A stretch of DNA of 64,000 nucleotides from a virus. This document shows, piece by piece, positions 59,570-64,000 of the stretch. A program made the translations under genes and the position numbers. The notes under the pieces were generated by a model. It ran no database searches, had not been told where the DNA came from, and saw only the letters and a program-made list of their open reading frames with translations. Where the stretch lies: positions 1 to 64,000 of IMG/VR virus record IMGVR_UViG_3300036781_000179. The stretch is one strand, 5' to 3'. Within the stretch, counting starts at the first letter, position 1. Each line of letters begins with the position of its first letter.

Positions 59570-60133
59570 TTAAACTTTAGGTTTTTTACTTCTCAAATAA
59601 ATAACAACCACAATCAACACTACAAACACTAATATTGATATACCTATCCACTTGGCATAAGTTGTACCACTGCCTATTGCTGATGAGTTCTTGGTTTTCC
59701 CGGTACTATCCTTTTTAACTGTGGTATTGGAATCAGTTTTAGTTGTCAATACTCCTGTAGTAAAGGTAGTAACCCCTGATTGTCTACTTACGTTGCCATT
59801 GGTCTTAACGTTACTTGAATCCGAAACCTGATAATGGATTACCTTTCCTTTAGTAGGATATATAACAGTTTTAGTTCCCTGTGAGTTCTTGGTTTGAACA
59901 ATACTATCCACTTCTAACGTAGCATCCCTTGACGACCCTGTTTTAGCCTCTGTGGTTGATGATTTTGTTGATTTGGATGTATCTACCGATTGCGTGTGTA
60001 AACTGTCTGTAGTGGTCTTATTTACAGCCACAGTTGATGACTGTGATACACTTGATGTTTGGGTTGCTACCTTACGTGTCTTGCAAGCGCAAAACAGGGT
60101 GAGTATGGTACATAATGAGATAAAAGTTTTCAT
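59570..60133 (-). CDS. Unimolecular spanin candidate (187 aa)
   Basis: N-terminus MKTFISLCTILTLFCACKTR is a lipoprotein signal with the lipidated Cys at residue 17. The periplasmic part is Ser/Thr-rich, without coiled coil. Residues about 160-178 (WIGISILVFVVLIVVVIYLR) form a C-terminal transmembrane helix with a basic end. A lipid anchor in the outer membrane plus a C-terminal inner-membrane helix is the u-spanin plan (known from phage T1 gp11), which fuses the two membranes at lysis. It lies in the minus-strand operon with another small membrane protein. Confidence 0.7.
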   Translation of the reverse strand: MKTFISLCTILTLFCACKTRKVATQTSSVSQSSTVAVNKTTTDSLHTQSVDTSKSTKSSTTEAKTGSSRDATLEVDSIVQTKNSQGTKTVIYPTKGKVIHYQVSDSSNVKTNGNVSRQSGVTTFTTGVLTTKTDSNTTVKKDSTGKTKNSSAIGSGTTYAKWIGISILVFVVLIVVVIYLRSKKPKV

Positions 60134-60152
60134 GTTTTTTATATAAAGTTAG

Positions 60153-60299
60153 TTATTTACTTTCATGTTCAATCCATTCAGAAATTTGTAGCAATAAATT
60201 AATGATGTAGTCAAGGCAGCAATGAACAATAACCATCACTGCTGAAACAGTTACTAATGCGGTAACAGTTATAACAAGGTGTAGGATTAGGTCATTCAT
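60153..60299 (-). CDS. Small membrane protein, holin candidate (48 aa)
   Basis: ATG 60299, TAA 60153. A hydrophobic segment (LVITVTALVTVSAVMVIVHC) occupies the N-terminal half. Its start overlaps the stop of the methyltransferase gene (ATGA), and it lies 19 bases before the spanin candidate. Together the two could form a second lysis set. Confidence 0.55.
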   Translation of the reverse strand: MNDLILHLVITVTALVTVSAVMVIVHCCLDYIINLLLQISEWIEHESK

Positions 60300-60886
60300 G
60301 GTCTTAATATTGGTATGTAACGTGTCTCTTTATGCGCACCTTTAATCCAAACAGACCATGCTACATCCATAGTTGGTTGTCCTTTTTTATCCCCTATCTT
60401 ACGTAAATGCTCCGAAAAATCAGGTCGCCACGTTAGAGGCAAAATGAACTGTGGAGGGTTTTTAGTAAACAATTCATATCTCCCTTTTGCATGCCAATAT
60501 TGAGACTTTAGCAACATACAAACAATTTTAGTCCGTTTGCATGCTACCTCTATAAACTCAGCAGATAAATTAAAAGGCGGGTTTGTGATTATAGCGTCAA
60601 ATTTATTCCAGTTCATTTGGGTTAAAAAGTTTTCCGTTGCTCCATATGAGGTGCTTATGTCGCTACTATAAACATCATGCCCATACATTTTGATGACATC
60701 GCTCATTGCGCCATTGCCGCAAGCGGGTTCATGTATTCTTAATAGGTTATCAAAATGCCAATCGCATTCTTTGTGTAAAAACTTCATTAGAGAATGGGTA
60801 ACATTTTTTGGAGTAGGATAGAAGTCTAATTCCCTCCTATTTGCTTGATCTCCACCACAAGCAATTGCTACTGCTTTATTTTTCAT
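60296..60886 (-). CDS. DNA N6-adenine/N4-cytosine methyltransferase-like
   Basis: The 196-residue protein has ELDFYPTPKNVTHSLMKFLH, an FxGxG-like motif I in HEPACGNGAMSDVIKMYG and the catalytic DAIITNPPFNLSAEFIEVAC (Asn-Pro-Pro-Phe). The last motif gives amino-group methylation specificity. It should methylate adenine N6 or cytosine N4 in phage DNA. A target-recognition domain is short or absent, as in many phage enzymes. Confidence 0.85.
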   Translation of the reverse strand: MKNKAVAIACGGDQANRRELDFYPTPKNVTHSLMKFLHKECDWHFDNLLRIHEPACGNGAMSDVIKMYGHDVYSSDISTSYGATENFLTQMNWNKFDAIITNPPFNLSAEFIEVACKRTKIVCMLLKSQYWHAKGRYELFTKNPPQFILPLTWRPDFSEHLRKIGDKKGQPTMDVAWSVWIKGAHKETRYIPILRP

Positions 60887-60887
60887 G

Positions 60888-61184
60888 TTATGCTAATTTA
60901 AGTAAGGTTTCAAAGTCTTCCCGGATAGATTTTATATCAGTAACAGGGTCAACCCCTGATAACAAGTGAGTAAGTTCATGTATAAGACCATTATCAGCCA
61001 ATATCTGCACAGGTTCTAATTCCTTTACCCAACTAACAAAACAGGTAAAATGAATAATATCAGGCAACTGTTTAATAAAGTCTTCATCGGATAGCCCGTT
61101 GTAGTATTCATATAGGTGTTTTGTCTTTTTGTAAGAAAAGTCATACTGGTCCTGGTGATTACTTGGGTTGAGAATGTATTTCAT
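60888..61184 (-). CDS. Hypothetical protein (98 aa)
   Basis: An acidic helical protein (SDEDFIKQLPDIIHFTCFVS, then DVKSIREDFETLLKLA-type end). It lies one base upstream of the methyltransferase gene. No family is recognised; co-transcription with the methyltransferase is likely. Confidence 0.55.
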   Translation of the reverse strand: MKYILNPSNHQDQYDFSYKKTKHLYEYYNGLSDEDFIKQLPDIIHFTCFVSWVKELEPVQILADNGLIHELTHLLSGVDPVTDIKSIREDFETLLKLA

Positions 61185-61282
61185 AATTTACTCATTAAGA
61201 TAGCACCGATCGCCAGTAGTATTGATACTTGGGTAAGGTCTATTAACTGGTTTAAGGAGGCTATTAGTTGATACTTGGTCAT
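61181..61282 (-). CDS. Tiny membrane protein (33 aa)
   Basis: ATG 61282, TGA overlapping the next start. The peptide has a single hydrophobic half (VSILLAIGAILMSKL) after LNQLIDLTQ. Coupling supports it. Confidence 0.45.
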   Translation of the reverse strand: MTKYQLIASLNQLIDLTQVSILLAIGAILMSKL

Positions 61283-61307
61283 TATCCACTAAATGTGAAT
61301 GGTTAAA

Positions 61308-61445
61308 TTAGGGGTTTTTAAACAACCTTATAAATGGATCTGTTTTGTAAATATAGTTCGGGTTGGCTTTGATTGAAAAACTAAACTGCTTACTTATATG
61401 TAAATGCCATTTATAGATTCTTAAATTGAAAATTAGATTACTCAT
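61308..61445 (-). CDS. Possible small basic protein (45 aa)
   Basis: ATG 61445, TAA 61308. The product is aromatic and basic (FNLRIYKWHLHISKQFSF). It sits in a stretch with no longer frame. Evidence is limited to frame and order. Confidence 0.35.
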   Translation of the reverse strand: MSNLIFNLRIYKWHLHISKQFSFSIKANPNYIYKTDPFIRLFKNP

Positions 61446-61484
61446 TTTATTTAAATTTTGATTGTTTCTGCTGATAGGATGGGT

Positions 61485-61688
61485 TTAAAGTTTTGGCCCT
61501 TTAAGAATTGGGAATGCCTCATTAATATTAAATACCTGTTCTAACCAAATAAACAATTTTAGTTTATGATCGTTCCACCAATTAACCCCGGTTACATTCA
61601 TATCTTCATCATCTGTCATGTAAATTGGAACGCCGTACATACAGCCGTAATGTGTATACCCTTTTAATTTTGCTTCCTGTGGTGTCAT
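61485..61688 (-). CDS. Small hypothetical protein (67 aa)
   Basis: Sequence MTPQEAKLKGYTHYGCMYGV, then DEDMNVTGVNWWNDHKLKL, resembles compact phage-encoded proteins with a Tyr/Trp-rich core. The family is not known to me. It lies in the right-hand minus-strand block. Confidence 0.5.
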   Translation of the reverse strand: MTPQEAKLKGYTHYGCMYGVPIYMTDDEDMNVTGVNWWNDHKLKLFIWLEQVFNINEAFPILKGPKL

Positions 61689-61701
61689 TTTGATTCTTTA
61701 T

Positions 61702-62097
61702 TTAACTGGTGGGGGTTTTCAATAGGTCGGTGTAGTCAACATCTGAAATTGAATCCTTGTCAACTTTGTAATTATCAAAATCCCAACATTCTACCCTTGC
61801 ACTATTTATGATCCTGGACCTGAAAGTTTCCAATATGATCAATAACTCCTGTTCTGTATAACAGTGTTGTAATTTTTCACTTGTGTGCTTTACAAAGGCT
61901 TTAAAATTTACATTTTCAAAATTCAAAAATTCGGGCTGTGCTTTCTGCCACCTTGCACCAAGTTCAAATGCATTTCTTCTTGAATAAATTAGGTATCTAT
62001 CAATCTCCGTAATATACCCTTCATAAATTGGGAATCTTTTTTTAGCCGCTTCCTCAACTGTTTCAATTTTTGAAATTGTATCTTCTTTTTCGTTCAT
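61702..62097 (-). CDS. Hypothetical protein (131 aa)
   Basis: I use ATG 62097, right after the previous stop at 62100-62102; an in-frame ATG at 62109 also exists. The product is helical and acidic (AFELGARWQKAQPEFLNF, then DSISDVDYTDLLKTPTS). Its ELGARW segment resembles small phage proteins annotated as hypothetical. The function is unknown. Confidence 0.5.
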   Translation of the reverse strand: MNEKEDTISKIETVEEAAKKRFPIYEGYITEIDRYLIYSRRNAFELGARWQKAQPEFLNFENVNFKAFVKHTSEKLQHCYTEQELLIILETFRSRIINSARVECWDFDNYKVDKDSISDVDYTDLLKTPTS

Positions 62098-62099
62098 GA

Positions 62100-62360
62100 T
62101 TAAACACATTTAATAAAGTCAACTTTGGGGTTAATTGGAACACCGTAGATATTAATTCCATCGTGGTCAACAACTGCTATTTTCTTTTCGTCCCAATGGT
62201 TTTTACAATACTTCCACAAATGTTCTTTCTTTTCATCCGGCCCTTTAATTATAGCCTTAAACGATTCGTCTTTTTCAGTTGGATGAACAAGAGTAGCAAT
62301 GATATATTCATCACCGCCTACGCGCTCTAATTGTACTAATTGGTATTCGTCTGTTTTCAT
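62100..62360 (-). CDS. Small hypothetical protein (86 aa)
   Basis: Alpha/beta with charged helix (MKTDEYQLVQLERVGGDEYI, then NHWDEKKIAVVDHDGINIYG). I see no known motif. It is tightly linked to the next gene. Confidence 0.5.
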   Translation of the reverse strand: MKTDEYQLVQLERVGGDEYIIATLVHPTEKDESFKAIIKGPDEKKEHLWKYCKNHWDEKKIAVVDHDGINIYGVPINPKVDFIKCV

Positions 62361-62408
62361 ACTTCATTCCTTTCCCACCCGTTATTCCGGGCAGAGTGTT
62401 ATTGGGGT

Positions 62409-62621
62409 TTAAAAATTGTGCTTTACTTTTTTACCGCAGCACTTATTTACTTCTGGTGAATCCGGGAATATATTTCTGCCATCGCTTTCAATTGTTTCTA
62501 CTGTGCTACTGCCATTACCTAAATATTTAGCGACCGATTTGTACCAGCTTGCGCTACACGGCTCTTTGGCTGCTGCAAACACCTCCCCGCAAGTTTTACA
62601 TTTGATTACCTGTATTTTCAT
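62409..62621 (-). CDS. Zinc-ribbon-like small protein (70 aa)
   Basis: Cys pairs at both ends (KCKTCGEVF near the start, KCCGKKVKHNF at the end) suggest a small zinc-binding fold. The middle is Ser/Tyr-rich. It could be a transcription or replication accessory factor; the function is unknown. Confidence 0.5.
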   Translation of the reverse strand: MKIQVIKCKTCGEVFAAAKEPCSASWYKSVAKYLGNGSSTVETIESDGRNIFPDSPEVNKCCGKKVKHNF

Positions 62622-62866
62622 TATTTAATAAGTTTAAGAGTGTTTTTCAATTCCTCAATTTTTGCGGTTTTAGTAATAATATCCATCGGATCATTTTCCA
62701 AATCCGCTATCCTATCCTCAATTACTTGGATTATTTGTTGCTTTTGTTGGTCGGACATCCAGTTTGCGCCGGCTTTAAACCCTTCGTGAAATGTATAGGT
62801 ATTAGCGGGTTTATCTTTTTTGTAATATTCGGCACCGTATTTGGTTGCTGCTTCATCTATAGTCAT
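62621..62866 (-). CDS. Small helical hypothetical protein (81 aa)
   Basis: Helical and charged with FKAGANWMSDQQKQQIIQVI and DIITKTAKIEELKNTLKLIK. The KAGANW motif recurs in many phage small proteins. It shares a base with the next gene and overlaps the previous one by 4 bases. Confidence 0.5.
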   Translation of the reverse strand: MTIDEAATKYGAEYYKKDKPANTYTFHEGFKAGANWMSDQQKQQIIQVIEDRIADLENDPMDIITKTAKIEELKNTLKLIK

Positions 62867-63051
62867 GCTACTGTCCCTCCCGGTTCAATCCAATTACTTG
62901 GCTTTTTAAATTCTGATTTAAGTTCATTAGCTGAAGTATCAGCATTTAAACATGGGTAATCCTTAATACATTCAGTACCCTGTTTTATCATTTCTTTTTC
63001 TGCACAATCGCAGTTTGGTTTTGTGCATTTGGGTTGGTTGGTGTCTTGCAT
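62863..63051 (-). CDS. Small Cys-rich protein (62 aa)
   Basis: The N-terminus QPKCTKPNCDCAEKEMIKQG carries three closely spaced Cys, and more follow (CIKDYPCLNADTS), suggesting metal binding. It is coupled to the following gene by a 4-base overlap. The function is unknown. Confidence 0.45.
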   Translation of the reverse strand: MQDTNQPKCTKPNCDCAEKEMIKQGTECIKDYPCLNADTSANELKSEFKKPSNWIEPGGTVA

Positions 63052-63053
63052 GG

Positions 63054-63701
63054 TTAAAAAAGCGTTATGGGTTCTTTAAATTTTCCCAAACAAGACATTA
63101 ATTCAATGCATAATTGTTCAGGTATTAAACTTCTGTTGTGAGCGTCTTTTCTGCCCTGTGTTCCTGTTTTAGCCCCTCTTGGTGCCGGAGCATGGTGACA
63201 ATTTTTATTACCGTTATGGCAGATTGCCCGAGGTGTCCAATCAAGGTTAGTCCATATATCTGTTGGCTTTGCCCTATCATCACCATATTGGCAATACCAA
63301 ACTGTATATCTTGTGAATTCCTGCATCCAAGGCATTTTACGGAGCATACCACGTGGATTTTCAAATGAGTAGGATATTTTAACACCCTCCCTTTTTTCCA
63401 ATTGTTTAATCAATGATATGATATATTGATTGGTATTATCACAGAAAATGGCGTAATCACTAAATGGTATAACGCCGCGTCTGTGATGAGAGATGGCCGC
63501 AATGGTATAAACAGTGCAATCAAAAGAGCAATGCACATGCCGTGTGCCGATAGGAATGTCTTCAAGTTTTAAGTTATTAGCATCCATTACTAATTGAACA
63601 CCTTCGTAAGGATGCCAATCGAGACTAAGAACCTCATGTCCTAACTTTTCAGCCGCTCGCCCAATACACCTTGCACCGGCAAATAATTCTAATACTTTCA
63701 T
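63054..63701 (-). CDS. C5-cytosine methyltransferase-like, degenerate motif IV
   Basis: The 215-residue protein starts with VLELFAGARCIGRAAEKLG (motif I) and has SLDWHP (motif II-like), HVHCSFDCTVYTIAAI (motif IV position, with Asp-Cys in place of Pro-Cys) and ISYSFENPRGMLRKM (motif VI-like). The catalytic Cys remains. It resembles the product at 875-1489 in its short, degenerate plan, and both genes are leftward. It may be a methyltransferase variant, a base-hypermodifying enzyme or an inactive paralogue. Confidence 0.65.
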   Translation of the reverse strand: MKVLELFAGARCIGRAAEKLGHEVLSLDWHPYEGVQLVMDANNLKLEDIPIGTRHVHCSFDCTVYTIAAISHHRRGVIPFSDYAIFCDNTNQYIISLIKQLEKREGVKISYSFENPRGMLRKMPWMQEFTRYTVWYCQYGDDRAKPTDIWTNLDWTPRAICHNGNKNCHHAPAPRGAKTGTQGRKDAHNRSLIPEQLCIELMSCLGKFKEPITLF

Positions 63702-63703
63702 GG

Positions 63704-63955
63704 TTAAATTGATTTAGGTGGTGAGGCCGGTAAAGGCATCCAATGAGTATAGGCATCCCATTTTTCATTTGAAATAAGTGAATCATCTGATAATAAATCT
63801 ATGAAACAATCGGAATCGTCATCAATTACTAAAACTCTAACAAATGGTTCAGGCATACAATCGCTACAATTTATCCACTCCCCGAACTGTTGTTTTACTT
63901 CCGGTTGGGTAACTGGAAGTTTTTTATCTTGCGAATATAATTTTGTCGAATCCAT
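63704..63955 (-). CDS. DUF551-like small protein (83 aa)
   Basis: The segment WINCSDCMPEPFVRVLVID, then DAYTHWMPLPASPP, matches the DUF551 pattern (a 'THWMPLP' end is typical). These small phage proteins have unknown function. It is near the right edge, overlapping the partial gene upstream by 32 bases. Confidence 0.6.
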   Translation of the reverse strand: MDSTKLYSQDKKLPVTQPEVKQQFGEWINCSDCMPEPFVRVLVIDDDSDCFIDLLSDDSLISNEKWDAYTHWMPLPASPPKSI

Positions 63956-64000
63956 ATTTTATTTCTGCTTGTTTACGTGCGTTAATAGCATCTTCTTTTA
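63924..64000 (-). CDS. C-terminal end of a gene running off the window
   Basis: An open minus-strand frame enters from the right edge and stops at TAA 63924-63926, reading ...KEDAINARKQAEIKYGFDKI then IFAR. The rest of the gene lies outside the window. No function can be assigned. Confidence 0.45.
   Translation of the reverse strand, partial: KEDAINARKQAEIKYGFDKIIFAR

Overview
The window looks like most of a tailed, probably podovirus-type phage of a Bacteroidota host. The phage evidence is a contiguous packaging, head, tail, ejection and lysis gene set. The host evidence is the promoter signature TAnnTTTG (sometimes with TTG about 20 bases upstream), the near absence of Shine-Dalgarno sequences, and two Bacteroidota-style signal peptides. 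Base composition is AT-rich throughout. I see no integrase and no DNA polymerase. Leftward gene blocks run off both ends, so the window is probably part of a larger, possibly circularly permuted genome. The layout recalls crAss-like and other Bacteroidota podoviruses, but I cannot place it in a family from sequence reading alone.

Layout. Bases 1-8964 (minus strand) hold many small early-type genes in tight, often overlapping order, with two DNA cytosine-methyltransferase-like enzymes, a ribbon-helix-helix candidate regulator, small membrane proteins and a structured RNA carrying a tRNA-like T arm. Bases 8965-9985 are a 1-kb non-coding divergence zone with a strong G/C strand switch, palindromes, a terminator hairpin, operator-like repeats and divergent promoters; it is the best origin/control candidate. 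Bases 9986-20263 (plus) hold replication and recombination genes (winged-helix initiator-like, NinB-like, Lin1244/DUF4373-like, primase-helicase), a third cytosine methyltransferase, HNH endonucleases and small genes. Bases 20303-24959 hold a minus-strand single-gene island followed by an operon of three glycosyltransferase-like and two SAM-methyltransferase-like proteins. Bases 24959-35327 hold a tandem GroES-like protein, terminase, portal, scaffold-like protein and major capsid protein. Bases 35388-35745 are a minus-strand two-gene island. Bases 35797-56390 hold tail-ring, tail-hub and ejection-type proteins and fibres; the last two fibre proteins start with Sec signal peptides and one carries an SGNH hydrolase domain. 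Bases 56411-58287 are lysis genes. Bases 58501-59494 hold an HNH gene and seven tRNAs. Bases 59570-64000 (minus) hold a candidate unimolecular spanin, an N6-adenine-type methyltransferase, another degenerate cytosine-methyltransferase-like gene and small genes.

The observations most worth following up are: (1) three intergenic RNAs in which an upstream strand is complementary to the loop of a downstream hairpin followed by a T-run (19013-19090, 20652-20756, 58325-58419); (2) the T-arm RNA at 8452-8622; (3) a tRNA with anticodon CCA but a class II, serine-like body; (4) virion fibre proteins with secretion signals; (5) five DNA-methyltransferase-like genes, two lacking the usual Pro-Cys motif; (6) a near-identical 30-bp promoter/operator in front of the early leftward operon and a small ribbon-helix-helix gene; and (7) promoters placed 4-6 bases from start codons, implying leaderless messages.
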